Shown in pieces: positions 51,809 through 61,227 of a stretch of 64,000 nt of DNA (the stretch's first letter is position 1; each line of letters opens with the position of its first letter). This DNA is from an uncultured Aquimarina sp. (GTDB lineage: Bacteria > Bacteroidota > Bacteroidia > Flavobacteriales > Flavobacteriaceae). Both the position numbers and the translations under genes were made by a program. Location: contig CANMSO010000005.1 in assembly GCA_947500545.1 (NCBI GenBank), forward strand, positions 248,001 to 312,000. Direction: 5' to 3'. The notes under the pieces are model-generated. The model saw only the letters and a program-made list of their open reading frames with translations. It was not told the DNA's origin and made no database searches.

Positions 51809-53962
51809 ATGAAATTACTATTAACCATCATATTTGTACTAATTGTATTTTCAATTAATGCTCAAAACACCATTACGGGAACAATAACAGATCCTTCAGG
51901 AACTCCTATACAAGGAGCTAATGTTTATCTAGATGGCACCTATGATGGAAGTTCTTCTGATGAAAAGGGAGTCTTTTCTTTTACTTCCTCAGAACAAGGA
52001 CCTCAAACATTAATAATTTCATTCTTATCTTTTGAAACGTACTCATTACTGAGCGAAGTTTCGGAAATGAAAAACCTGAACGTCGTATTAAAAGAAGATG
52101 TCAACTCTCTTGGGAGTGTTATTTTAAATGCCGGAACACTTTCTACTGGTGATAATAGTAAGGCATCTGTACTTACACCTTTAGACATTGTTACCACCGC
52201 AGGGGCAGATGGCGATTATATTGGTGCACTAAAAACATTGCCAGGGACATCTAATGTATCCGAAGATGGAAGACTTTTTGTAAGAGGTGGTGATGCAAAC
52301 GAAACCAACATATACATAGACGGACAACGAGTTTTTCAGCCATTTACTGCCACTACCAATAATATACCAGCCAGAGGAAGATTTTCTTCTTTCCTTTTTA
52401 AAGGAACCAACTTTTCTACAGGTGGATACTCCGCAGAATACGGAGATGCGCTATCCAGTGTATTATTACTGAATACAATTGATGAGCCCGACCAAGAAAA
52501 AACCGAATTTCAGTTTATAAACGTAGGTATTGGCGCTGGGAATACTCAAAAATGGAAGAAAAATTCATTAAGTGTAAACGCTTTTTATGTAAACCTTAAA
52601 CCGTATCAAAACATAGTAGAGCAGCGAGTGAACTGGATAAAACCATTCCAATCACTATCAGGAGAAGCAGTCTACAGACATAAATTTGATAATGGACTTT
52701 TGAAAGTCTATGGAGGGCTAAGTTACACCGATTTTGAACTTATTCAAGAAGATATTAATGTAGCAGATGGAATGCGTTTTGGGCTTAAAAACCGTAATCT
52801 CTATCTAAACGCATCGTATAAAGGAAGTTTAGGAAATGATTGGGATATTACAACCGGAAGTAGTTTTGCGAATGATCATGACAACATTAATGTTATAAAT
52901 ACCAATATACTTGATGATGAAAATAATTTTCATTTTAAATTAAAACTCAGAAAAAGGTTCAGTAATCGATTTAAACTTAATCTTGGTGTAGAGCAATTTC
53001 TAAATACATTTTCTGAAAAAGCCCAGAACCCCGATTCTGATACTTTCGAAACTTCATACGACAACAATAGTTCAGCCATTTTCTCTGAAGCCAATATATT
53101 CTTTAGCAAAAAATTTGCAATGCAAGTAGGTATCAGGGGTACTTATAATTCGTTATTGGATTATACCAAAATTTCTCCCAGAGCCTCTCTGGCATATAAA
53201 ACCTCTACTAAATCACAAATATCACTGGCATACGGTGACTTTTATCAATCTCCGTTACAAGAAGTTTTAAAATATGACACTACACTAGAACCCGAAAAAT
53301 CATCTCATTATATTATTAACTACTTATATCAGGATAACGGAAAAACATTAAGGGCAGAAGGTTATTATAAATCCTATAATAAACTGGTCAAATTTGATAC
53401 CGATTTTCCAGAATTTGCTAGCTTATATACCAATAATGGAGATGGTTATGCAACAGGATTGGATCTCTTCTGGAGAGATAGTAAATCTATTAAAAACTTT
53501 GATTATTGGGTAAGCTATTCTTATTTAAACACCAAGAGAGATTATAGAAATTATCCAGGTAAAGCTACACCTAATTTTGCTGCCGCACACAATCTTTCTT
53601 TGGTTACTAAATATTGGATCAACGACTGGAAGTCTTTATTAAGTACAACCTATAACTTTGGTTCAGGTAGACCGTATAATGATCCTAATGAAAGTGTTTT
53701 TCAGAATCAAAAAACAAGAACATTTAATGCTCTTAATTTTAGTTGGGCCTACCTAATTAGCCCACAAAAAATCTTGTACTTCTCGGTTTCGAATGTACTA
53801 GGCTTCGACAATGTTTTTAACTATCAATACTCAGATACTCCCAATGTAAATGGTGAGTTCGCCAGACGTGCAATAAGACCAACAGCAGACAGATTTTTTA
53901 TTCTTGGGTTCTTTTGGACCATAAGCGACAATAAAACTGATAATCAATTAGATAATTTATAA
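51809..53962 (+). CDS. TonB-dependent receptor with carboxypeptidase-like leader domain
   Basis: 717 residues from the ATG at 51809 (signal peptide with core TIIFVLIVFSINA). A CarboxypepD_reg-like domain (about 22-108, opening ITGTITDPSGTPIQGANVYL) is followed by the plug (about 120-225, with GDYIGALKTLPGTSNVSEDG and IYIDGQRVFQPF) and a beta barrel to the C-terminus. It imports a large or scarce substrate with TonB energy. It opens an operon with DUF2141, TPR, a histidine kinase and 2TM proteins. Confidence 0.93.
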   Translation: MKLLLTIIFVLIVFSINAQNTITGTITDPSGTPIQGANVYLDGTYDGSSSDEKGVFSFTSSEQGPQTLIISFLSFETYSLLSEVSEMKNLNVVLKEDVNSLGSVILNAGTLSTGDNSKASVLTPLDIVTTAGADGDYIGALKTLPGTSNVSEDGRLFVRGGDANETNIYIDGQRVFQPFTATTNNIPARGRFSSFLFKGTNFSTGGYSAEYGDALSSVLLLNTIDEPDQEKTEFQFINVGIGAGNTQKWKKNSLSVNAFYVNLKPYQNIVEQRVNWIKPFQSLSGEAVYRHKFDNGLLKVYGGLSYTDFELIQEDINVADGMRFGLKNRNLYLNASYKGSLGNDWDITTGSSFANDHDNINVINTNILDDENNFHFKLKLRKRFSNRFKLNLGVEQFLNTFSEKAQNPDSDTFETSYDNNSSAIFSEANIFFSKKFAMQVGIRGTYNSLLDYTKISPRASLAYKTSTKSQISLAYGDFYQSPLQEVLKYDTTLEPEKSSHYIINYLYQDNGKTLRAEGYYKSYNKLVKFDTDFPEFASLYTNNGDGYATGLDLFWRDSKSIKNFDYWVSYSYLNTKRDYRNYPGKATPNFAAAHNLSLVTKYWINDWKSLLSTTYNFGSGRPYNDPNESVFQNQKTRTFNALNFSWAYLISPQKILYFSVSNVLGFDNVFNYQYSDTPNVNGEFARRAIRPTADRFFILGFFWTISDNKTDNQLDNL

Positions 53963-53981
53963 TCCTAAAAAAACAACAATT

Positions 53982-54404
53982 ATGAAAACTACTTTTTTTG
54001 CATTAATTATTTTACTTCTTACTTTTTCAGCATCGGGTTTTGCTCAACAAAATGGCCAATCCATAAACGTAGTCATTGATAATATAAAGTCAAATGACGG
54101 AACTTTAAAAATTGGTTTGTATAACAGCAAGGAAGATTTTTTAAAAAAACCATACAAGGCAATCAGTGTAAAGGCTAAAAAAGAAGGTGTAAAAGTCACT
54201 TTTGAAAACATTGAAGAAGGAGAATATGCAATCTCCTTATATCATGACGAAGATGATAATCAAGAAATGAATACTTTTTTCAAAATTCCGACAGAACCTT
54301 ATGGCACTAGTAATAATGCCAAAGGTCGGTTTGGACCTCCTCAATGGCAAGATGCCGTGTTTATTATTTCTGGGAAAAATGTTACACAACAAATTAGTCT
54401 CTAA
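53982..54404 (+). CDS. DUF2141 secreted protein
   Basis: 140 residues with a signal peptide (ILLLTFSASGFAQQ). The mature part has the DUF2141 layout: a beta strand with NDGTLKIGLYNSKEDFLKKP, then GEYAISLYHDEDDNQEMNTF and a Pro-rich end (EPYGTSNNAKGRFGPP). Function unknown; often encoded near TonB receptors and TPR proteins, as here, 19 bp after the receptor. Confidence 0.87.
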   Translation: MKTTFFALIILLLTFSASGFAQQNGQSINVVIDNIKSNDGTLKIGLYNSKEDFLKKPYKAISVKAKKEGVKVTFENIEEGEYAISLYHDEDDNQEMNTFFKIPTEPYGTSNNAKGRFGPPQWQDAVFIISGKNVTQQISL

Positions 54405-54509
54405 AAAAACACAACATTTCATCCCCGAAAAATTACAATTGGGTCATAAATACTATAAAAAAAGACCTACCCTATCGATACTTACATCATCAATTAAAAC
54501 AATATAACT

Positions 54510-55133
54510 ATGAAAATTATTGTAACAGTACTAACCCTTTTTATAGCGGTCACAATGAATGCTCAAACTTCTTATGAAAAAGGAATGAATAAAGCATTCG
54601 AGTTATGGGGGAACAAAAAAAATGATGACGCAATCAATCTTTTTGAGCGCATTGCAAAAGCTGAAAAAGAAAATTGGTTGCCTTATTATTATGCAGCGCA
54701 AGTACATATTGTAACAACCTTCATGATTAAAGATGCCCAGGAAATAGAATCAAGATTAACCAAAGCGCAGGATTTTCTTAATGAAGCCAAAACTTTTTCT
54801 AAAGAAAATGCTGAAATTCTTATTATGGAAGCCATGGTTTATACTTCATACGTAGTATACAACCCATCAGTTTATGGAGCAACACACTCTGCCAAAGTTG
54901 AAGCATTATATCAACAAGCAAAAATATTGGAGCCCAAAAACCCAAGAGCAACATTGTATCATGCAGAATGGAAAATGGGAGGCGCCAAATTCTGGGGTAA
55001 AGACCCTAAGGCCTTTTGTCCTGAGATAGAAAAAGCTATCTTGTACTTTGAAAAAGAATCTAAAAATGACGTCCCTTTTTATCCACAATGGGGAATGGAT
55101 CAAGTAAAAAGAATTCAGCAAAGCTGCAAATAG
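54510..55133 (+). CDS. Secreted TPR-like protein
   Basis: 207 residues, signal peptide (TLFIAVTMNAQ). Helical repeats of the TPR type follow (ELWGNKKNDDAINLFERIAK, AQDFLNEAKTFSKENAEILI, AKILEPKNPRATLYHAEWKM). TPR arrays hold protein partners; here probably in the periplasm. It sits between DUF2141 and the histidine kinase in one operon. Confidence 0.75.
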   Translation: MKIIVTVLTLFIAVTMNAQTSYEKGMNKAFELWGNKKNDDAINLFERIAKAEKENWLPYYYAAQVHIVTTFMIKDAQEIESRLTKAQDFLNEAKTFSKENAEILIMEAMVYTSYVVYNPSVYGATHSAKVEALYQQAKILEPKNPRATLYHAEWKMGGAKFWGKDPKAFCPEIEKAILYFEKESKNDVPFYPQWGMDQVKRIQQSCK

Positions 55134-55163
55134 AAATTAAGTTTCAGAAAAGATATAGAATAG

Positions 55164-56528
55164 ATGAAAGCTAGTATCCTAAAAATATTAAGAATAAGTA
55201 TCATCATTGCAATAATCATTGAGTTGGTATTCTTACTATTCAAAATAGGAAAACCTATTACTTGGCAAGGTGAATTGGAAAACCTATTGGTGCATTTTAT
55301 GTTTGCTTTTCCATTAACAATAGTGAACGGGTATTTCTTTTATTTTTTAGGTAAATGGTACACCTGGGAAAAACATTATAAAAGGCGATTATGGTTGGGA
55401 GCTATAGGCTCTATAGTTCTAACAATGATAACCCTGGCAATAGTACGATTAACATTAGTAGTAGGTATTTATGGAAAACCTTTGGATGAGTTCATAAAAG
55501 ATGAAAGATTAAGTTTTTACATTATTGGATTCATAATCACGATGATTGCATCGCTCTTTTTTCATGCATTTTACTTCTATAAAGAATTACAAAAACAAAA
55601 AATAACAGAACAGAAAATCATTGCAGGAACAGCTTCAGCAAAGTTTGCTGCTCTAAAAAATCAATTAGATCCTCATTTCTTGTTTAATAGCCTTAATGTA
55701 TTAACATCGCTCATTGAAGAAAACCCCAGGATGGCACAAAAATTTACTACTTCGCTATCTAAGGTCTATAGATATGTATTAGAACAAAAAGATAAAGAAT
55801 TAGTAACAGTAGATGAAGAGTTGAATTTTGCAAAAACGTATATGACATTGATTCAACTACGCTTTGAAGATAGTATCATATTTGAATTGCCAGAAAAGGC
55901 CTCTAATCCTGAGGCAAAGGTAGTACCATTATCCTTACAAATATTGTTAGAAAATACAGTAAAACACAATGTAGTAATGCCCGAAAAACCACTGCATATT
56001 AAGATTTATGAAAAAGATGGTTTTTTACTAGTAGAAAATAACCTTCAACCTAAGGAAGTAATAAAACAAAGTAGCGGTGTAGGATTAGGTAATGTACAAC
56101 AACGGTATGCACTATTGACCAAAAGAAAATTTTCGGTTTACAAAACGGAAGATGCTTTTATAGCTGAACTTCCAATATTAACTAAAAAAATAAAATTTGC
56201 AGATATGGAAATCTCACAAACCTTAGAAAGTATAGAACATGCAAAGAGCTTGAAATATGAGCGTGCAAAAGATCAAGTGAAAAAAATGAAAGAGTTTTAT
56301 GGCAACCTTACTGCCTATTGTATTGTAATTCCATTTTTAGTATTTATCAATTATAAAACTACAGGGTTCAGCCTACCCTGGGTAATATTTCCGATTGCAG
56401 GATGGGGAATAGGATTGATTTTTCATTATGCAGAGGCTTATGACAGGCATCCTATTTTTGGGAAAGACTGGGAGAAAAGAAAAATCAAAAAATACATGGA
56501 AGAATCTAAAGCAAAGAATTATGAGTGA
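55164..56528 (+). CDS. LytS-type sensor histidine kinase with C-terminal 2TM domain
   Basis: 454 residues. Four N-terminal membrane helices (about 8-28, 42-62, 77-100, 117-138), then the LytS-type His_kinase block with the phospho-acceptor His171 in NQLDPHFLFNSLNVLTSLIE, and an ATPase region (LQILLENTVKHNV, GVGLGNVQQRY). The last 100 residues are a 2TM domain (LKYERAKDQVKKMKEFYGNL, two helices, then WGIGLIFHYAEAY and EKRKIKKYMEE) like the three small proteins that follow. It overlaps the next gene by 8 bp. The LytTR regulator at 58748 is its likely partner. Confidence 0.92.
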   Translation: MKASILKILRISIIIAIIIELVFLLFKIGKPITWQGELENLLVHFMFAFPLTIVNGYFFYFLGKWYTWEKHYKRRLWLGAIGSIVLTMITLAIVRLTLVVGIYGKPLDEFIKDERLSFYIIGFIITMIASLFFHAFYFYKELQKQKITEQKIIAGTASAKFAALKNQLDPHFLFNSLNVLTSLIEENPRMAQKFTTSLSKVYRYVLEQKDKELVTVDEELNFAKTYMTLIQLRFEDSIIFELPEKASNPEAKVVPLSLQILLENTVKHNVVMPEKPLHIKIYEKDGFLLVENNLQPKEVIKQSSGVGLGNVQQRYALLTKRKFSVYKTEDAFIAELPILTKKIKFADMEISQTLESIEHAKSLKYERAKDQVKKMKEFYGNLTAYCIVIPFLVFINYKTTGFSLPWVIFPIAGWGIGLIFHYAEAYDRHPIFGKDWEKRKIKKYMEESKAKNYE

Positions 56529-56850
56529 TTTTGATAAAGAAAGGGCCTACAAAGAAGCTAAAAAGAGGCTAAATGAAGAAAGAGCTTTTTACATGCATGC
56601 AGTTGTGTATGTTATAATGAACTTGGTTATTGCATTTTTTAAAATCAAAGTAGGCGAATATGCAAATAGTGAAGAATATAACAATTGGCTATTCTGGAAT
56701 ATCATTGCAACACCTCTTTTTTGGGGAATAGGATTGCTTGGACACGGAATATGGACTTTTAAAGGTCGTAAGTGGTTTGACAAATCCATTTACGGTGAAA
56801 AATGGGAAAAACGTAAGATTGAAGAGATAATGAAAAAAGATGATTTTTAA
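56521..56850 (+). CDS. 2TM domain protein
   Basis: 109 residues from the ATG at 56521, which overlaps the kinase stop; the longer frame upstream is a shadow of the kinase. Two membrane helices separated by a short loop, flanked by an N-terminal basic helix (ERAYKEAKKRLNEERAFYMH) and a C-terminal basic helix (WEKRKIEEIMKKDD). Matches the 2TM family, small membrane proteins that often accompany LytS/LytTR pairs in Bacteroidota. Translationally coupled to the kinase. Confidence 0.87.
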   Translation: MSDFDKERAYKEAKKRLNEERAFYMHAVVYVIMNLVIAFFKIKVGEYANSEEYNNWLFWNIIATPLFWGIGLLGHGIWTFKGRKWFDKSIYGEKWEKRKIEEIMKKDDF

Positions 56851-56869
56851 TCACTAAAGAGCTATTACA

Positions 56870-57172
56870 ATGGAAAAATTTGAAGAACAAAAACGATACG
56901 AAAAAGCTAAAAAAAGATTAGAAAGAGAAAAAGGGTTTTACTCACACCTTACAGTTTACATTATAATAAATATAGCCTTGTTATTTATTAATTCGGATTT
57001 TATTGATGAAGGGTTTAATAATTGGTTGGATTGGAACTTATATATAACTCCGATAGCCTGGGGAATAGGTTTATTTTTTCATGGGATATCTGTTTTTGGC
57101 AGAAACACCTTCTTTAACAAAAACTGGGAAGAAAAAAAGATTAAAGAATTAATGGACAAAGATGATTTTTAG
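56870..57172 (+). CDS. 2TM domain protein
   Basis: 100 residues, paralogous to its neighbour: same charged start (EKAKKRLEREKGFYSHLTVY), two membrane helices, the motif PIAWGIGLFFHGISVFG and the closing EEKKIKELMDKDD. Ends with almost the same four residues (DKDDF) as the protein before it. Probably arose by duplication; it is 19 bp downstream in the operon. Confidence 0.88.
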   Translation: MEKFEEQKRYEKAKKRLEREKGFYSHLTVYIIINIALLFINSDFIDEGFNNWLDWNLYITPIAWGIGLFFHGISVFGRNTFFNKNWEEKKIKELMDKDDF

Positions 57173-57247
57173 AACACTTGTAATGACAGATCACAAGGAA
57201 GCAGAAAGGAAAGGAGTCGAAAAGCATCTAATTAAAAATTAAAATTA

Positions 57248-57556
57248 ATGAGAAATTTTGAAGAACAAAAGCGGTATGATCGTGCAAAAGATCGTGTAGA
57301 AGAGCTAAAGAAATTTTATAATAATCTCTTCTCTTATATTGTAATTATTGGATTTCTAGCGGGATTAAATTATTATCAAAATGAATGGCGATATGCATGG
57401 TTCCTATGGGCTGCATTTGGTTGGGGAATCGGTCTTGTCTTTCATGCAATTAAAGCTTACAGAGTAAATCCAATGTTCAATAAAGATTGGGAAGAACGTA
57501 AAATCAGAAAATACATGGAAGAAGAACAGGATAAAGACAAACAGCTTTGGGAATAA
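57248..57556 (+). CDS. 2TM domain protein
   Basis: 102 residues. Third stand-alone copy, and the closest to the domain fused to the kinase: YDRAKDRVEELKKFYNNLFS at the start, AAFGWGIGLVFHAIKAYRVN in the middle and EERKIRKYMEEEQDK at the end. A 75-bp gap with a small non-coding stretch separates it from the previous copy. Confidence 0.88.
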   Translation: MRNFEEQKRYDRAKDRVEELKKFYNNLFSYIVIIGFLAGLNYYQNEWRYAWFLWAAFGWGIGLVFHAIKAYRVNPMFNKDWEERKIRKYMEEEQDKDKQLWE

Positions 57557-57597
57557 AATAAATATACTAGTACAAACAACAATCAATCAATCAAAAA

Positions 57598-58743
57598 ATG
57601 AAGTCAATAATCAATCTTATATTGTTTCTTTGCATAGGATATATAAATGCTCAAGAATCGTTTATAATCAAAGACGTAACCCTTTTTGACGGTGAAAAGC
57701 TTAGTAACAAAACCTCTGTTCTTGTCGAAAATGGCAAGGTTTCCAAAGTATCTGATAAAATCCAGAAGAACACTACTGTAATAGATGGAACTGGCAAGTT
57801 TCTTATGCCGGGTATGACAAATGCTCATGTACATGCTTGGGGAGTTCTGGCATTGGTACAAGCTGCACAAGCTGGAGTTCTAAACCTATTAGATATGCAT
57901 GGTGTAGAACCATACCAGAGTAAAATGAAATCCATGAGGGATTCTACAGATTATGCAAGATTCTACGTGGCAGGTTATGCAGCTACTGCACCAGAAGGCC
58001 ATGGTACCCAGTATGGTTTTCCAACCCCTACACTTACCAAACCAGAAGATGCTGTCAAATTTGTACAAGATCGAGTTGATGCTAAAGTAGATCATATAAA
58101 AATTATCGTAGAACCTTGGAAACCTACACTATCACATGAGACTGTAAAAGCTATAATCGAAGAAGGACATAAAAAAGAAAAAAAAGTAGTTGTACATGTA
58201 TCTAAAATGGAAGATGGCTATCAGGTAATTAATAATAATGCTGATGGATTAGTTCATATTTGGAGTGACAAGCCCATGCCAGAAGAAAAATTAAAAGAAT
58301 TAGCAAAAGACAGAAGTTTCTTTGTTATTCCTACACTACTTGTAAATATTCTAGTACAAAAGCTATATCGAAAAAAAACTGAAGAGCAAGTGGCAGAAAT
58401 AGAAAAATTCCTGAAAAATGAAGTAAAAAGGTTATACGAAGCAGGAGTACCTATTCTTACTGGGACTGATCCTCCTAATGCTAATATAAACCATGGGAGT
58501 GATTTATATAAAGAGTTGATTTTATTGTCAGAATCGGGGATACCAAATCTTGATGTACTTAAGGGAGCTACATCACATCCAGCAGATTGCTTTAAACTTG
58601 ACAAACTAGGATATATCAAAGAGGGGTATATTGCAGATATGTTGTTATTGGATAAAAACCCCATTAAAGACATTAATAATATTGAAACTATTACCGCTAT
58701 TTGGAAAGCAGGTAAACAAGTAAAACAAAAAAATAAGCAGTAG
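57598..58743 (+). CDS. Secreted amidohydrolase family protein
   Basis: 381 residues with a signal peptide (LILFLCIGYINAQE). Amidohydrolase fold: the metal-binding HxH in GMTNAHVHAWG (about 76-83), a long central barrel with VVVHVSKMEDG and, near the end, the Asp in PILTGTDPPN, then the final strand (IADMLLLDKNP, IWKAGKQV). It resembles periplasmic imidazolonepropionase-like/prolidase-like hydrolases. Substrate unknown. Positioned between the 2TM genes and the response regulator. Confidence 0.88.
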   Translation: MKSIINLILFLCIGYINAQESFIIKDVTLFDGEKLSNKTSVLVENGKVSKVSDKIQKNTTVIDGTGKFLMPGMTNAHVHAWGVLALVQAAQAGVLNLLDMHGVEPYQSKMKSMRDSTDYARFYVAGYAATAPEGHGTQYGFPTPTLTKPEDAVKFVQDRVDAKVDHIKIIVEPWKPTLSHETVKAIIEEGHKKEKKVVVHVSKMEDGYQVINNNADGLVHIWSDKPMPEEKLKELAKDRSFFVIPTLLVNILVQKLYRKKTEEQVAEIEKFLKNEVKRLYEAGVPILTGTDPPNANINHGSDLYKELILLSESGIPNLDVLKGATSHPADCFKLDKLGYIKEGYIADMLLLDKNPIKDINNIETITAIWKAGKQVKQKNKQ

Positions 58744-58747
58744 AAAA

Positions 58748-59503
58748 ATGAACGTAATAATTATAGAAGACGAAAAACCAGCTGCCCGACGTCTTAGCAG
58801 GATGCTTGATGATCTAAACATCAATGTAAATACTATGTTACACTCGGTAGGAGAATCAATAGAATGGTTTAATAATAATGAGCACCCTGATCTAATATTT
58901 TTGGATATTCAACTAAGCGATGGGTTATCTTTTGAAATTTTTGATACAATCACAATAAAGAGCTCTATTATATTCACAACTGCTTATGATGAATATGCAT
59001 TGAAAGCGTTTAAATTAAACAGTATTGATTATTTACTAAAACCAATAGATGATGAAGAATTAGAAAGCGCTGTAAATAAATACAAAGAACAGATTCCTAA
59101 AAAACAACAACTTCAGGTAGATTTTGATGATATCAAAAAACTATTAATAAACCCTATAGATCGAAACTACAAAAAACGTTTTACGGCACGAGTGGGACAA
59201 CACTTAAAAATATTCTCTGTTGAAGACATTGAGTGTTTTTATTCTGAAAATAAAGGCACCTATCTTCACACAACAGATAATAGAAATTATCTCATTGACA
59301 CCACATTAGAATCTCTTGAAGACGAATTGAATCCGCAACAATTCTTTAGGGTGTCCAGGAAATTCTATGTAAATATAAATGCAATAAAAGACATCATCTC
59401 TTATACCAATTCCAGGCTTCAAATAAAACTTAATCATTTTAATGAACAAGAAATTATTGTTGCCCGAGAACGGGTAAAAGATTTTAAAATGTGGTTAGAA
59501 TAA
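58748..59503 (+). CDS. LytTR response regulator
   Basis: 251 residues. Receiver domain with acidic pocket (IIEDEKPAARRLSRML), phospho-acceptor Asp53 (LIFLDIQLSDG), Thr (FTTAYDEYALKAF) and Lys (DYLLKPI). The C-terminal LytTR DNA-binding domain (about 140-250) contains LKIFSVEDIECFYSENKGTY and FRVSRKFYVNINAIKDIISY. It starts 4 bp after the amidohydrolase stop and most likely partners the LytS-type kinase of the same operon. Confidence 0.95.
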   Translation: MNVIIIEDEKPAARRLSRMLDDLNINVNTMLHSVGESIEWFNNNEHPDLIFLDIQLSDGLSFEIFDTITIKSSIIFTTAYDEYALKAFKLNSIDYLLKPIDDEELESAVNKYKEQIPKKQQLQVDFDDIKKLLINPIDRNYKKRFTARVGQHLKIFSVEDIECFYSENKGTYLHTTDNRNYLIDTTLESLEDELNPQQFFRVSRKFYVNINAIKDIISYTNSRLQIKLNHFNEQEIIVARERVKDFKMWLE

Positions 59504-59535
59504 CAAAAATCAGCCTCAAGAATAAGGCAAAAAGA

Positions 59536-60339
59536 CTAGTATTCCCACTGTCTTTTTTTGTTTAATTCTTCTTCTGCTTCTAATTCTTCTTGTGGAATTA
59601 CTTTTAAAAAAGATGGGTGCTGTTCTATAGCATATTCTAGTTTTTCTACTATGTCATCTATAGAATCATTTTCATAGTCAACATCAAGAGGTGGTTTGAT
59701 AACCATGGATTGTAGAATTCCTTTTTTCTTAATTACTACTCCTTTTTTATCAAAAGACCTCCTAAATCCATCGATTACGATTGGAATAACAATTGGCTTA
59801 TACTGTCTTATAATGTGAGCGGTACCTTTACGAATTGGTTTAAAAGGTTTTGTAGTTCCTTGAGGAAATGTAATCACCCAACCATCTTCCAGAGCTTTAG
59901 AAATATTAGTAATATCACTCATTTTAACCTGGCGATTGACTTCTTTTCCTTTCTCTCTCCATGTTCGTTCTACAGTTATCGCTCCGGCATAAGCCAATAT
60001 TCTTGCCAATAGTCCTGCTTGCATAGTCTCTTTGGCGGCAACATAATATAAATTCATCTTTGGTTGCCATAGGTATCCTACATTTTTAATAGAATCTGTA
60101 CGGCCACTTAAGCTTGCATTAAAAACATGAAACATTGCCACTACATCTGCAAAATAAGTTTGATGATTAGAAACAAAAAGCACACCATTATCCGGAAGAT
60201 TTTTGAAAATCTCGCTTCCTTCTATCTTTAGCTCATTAAAACCGCGATAACGTCTGTGCGTCATGGTTCCCATAATACGAATGAGCCATTTTTTTAGAAA
60301 TAATATATGTCCAAAAGGGTTTCTCTTAAACAATCTCAT
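59536..60339 (-). CDS. Lysophospholipid acyltransferase (PlsC-like)
   Basis: 267 residues. PlsC-type acyltransferase: the catalytic motif reads SNHQTYFADV, a His-x5-Asp instead of the usual HxxxxD, and this spacing is found in flavobacterial members. Motif III-like WVITFPQGTTKPFKP carries the acyl-acceptor region. An N-terminal hydrophobic stretch anchors it to the membrane. It transfers an acyl chain to lysophosphatidate or a related lipid. Alone, with a short gap to the response regulator. Confidence 0.85.
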   Translation of the reverse strand: MRLFKRNPFGHILFLKKWLIRIMGTMTHRRYRGFNELKIEGSEIFKNLPDNGVLFVSNHQTYFADVVAMFHVFNASLSGRTDSIKNVGYLWQPKMNLYYVAAKETMQAGLLARILAYAGAITVERTWREKGKEVNRQVKMSDITNISKALEDGWVITFPQGTTKPFKPIRKGTAHIIRQYKPIVIPIVIDGFRRSFDKKGVVIKKKGILQSMVIKPPLDVDYENDSIDDIVEKLEYAIEQHPSFLKVIPQEELEAEEELNKKRQWEY

Positions 60340-60582
60340 AAATAATTTTAATTTACTAATTACCTACATGAAATAGAATATTGCTAGTTCATGCATTTTG
60401 TGCATAGTTAAGATTTTCTTAAAAAAATACTAGCTTTTTTAACCATTTTTTTAAAATCTCTATACAATATAACCTATAATTACCTGAATAACATATACTT
60501 TAATATGAATTTTTAATTTTCAAAATATACTTCGAATATTTGGAGAAGGTTTTCAAAGAAAACTGTACTAAAGATACAAAAA

Positions 60583-61227
60583 TCATTCTTCCATAGACAT
60601 CCTTAAAAACATTTTAAGTTCACTTAACATCATTGCTGTTGCCCCCCAGACAGTATAGCCTCTTAATTCAAAGGATGGCACTTCTATATTTTTTGCATAA
60701 GACGTAGATAAATTTTGTGAAGTAACATTATTTTCATCTAATAATTCTACCAACGGGACCTCGATCACTTTCTCAACCTCTTCTTTTTGCAACACAAAAT
60801 CCGGTCTTCTCTCGGTAAATCCTAAAAATGGATGCACCCAAAAATTAGAAGGCGGTATATATACTTTTGTTAACGGCTTTAAGACTTCAACAGTAGTCAT
60901 GAGAACACCCACTTCTTCCTGGGTTTCTCGTAGTGCTGTTTTAGTATAATTTATATCATAGGTCTCTACTTTTCCTCCCGGTAATGCAATTTGTCCAGAA
61001 TGAACACCTTCATATTCCGGACGTAAAATTAATGCAATATGAGTCAAGGCCTCTTTTGGATAAAAAAGCATCATCACAGCAGCATTTCTAGGGTCTCTTT
61101 CTTCAATTCTAACACTATTTAATTCCTTCATCCTAATTTCAGGAGCCATAATAAAATGTGAAGATTCCCCTGGTACTGACATTTTCTTTATTTTTGGAAT
61201 TAAATTTTTAAATGTTTCAAATGTCAT
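60583..61227 (-). CDS. NUDIX hydrolase (CoA pyrophosphatase-like)
   Basis: 214 residues. The NUDIX box is GGKVETYD...TALRETQEEVGV (about 100-123), with the REUXEEXG part intact. The region before it has the CoA-pyrophosphatase pattern (ALTHIALILRPEYEGVHSGQ, IALPGGK). It splits nucleotide diphosphate derivatives such as CoA or NADH. Its start overlaps the divergent cyclophilin gene by 16 bp, so the promoters of the two lie within each other's ends. Confidence 0.9.
   Translation of the reverse strand: MTFETFKNLIPKIKKMSVPGESSHFIMAPEIRMKELNSVRIEERDPRNAAVMMLFYPKEALTHIALILRPEYEGVHSGQIALPGGKVETYDINYTKTALRETQEEVGVLMTTVEVLKPLTKVYIPPSNFWVHPFLGFTERRPDFVLQKEEVEKVIEVPLVELLDENNVTSQNLSTSYAKNIEVPSFELRGYTVWGATAMMLSELKMFLRMSMEE

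Noticed and set aside
57604..58673. Several minus-strand frames under the amidohydrolase gene
   Set aside because: All are antisense shadows of the amidohydrolase; none has a start with a ribosome-binding site or a known domain.
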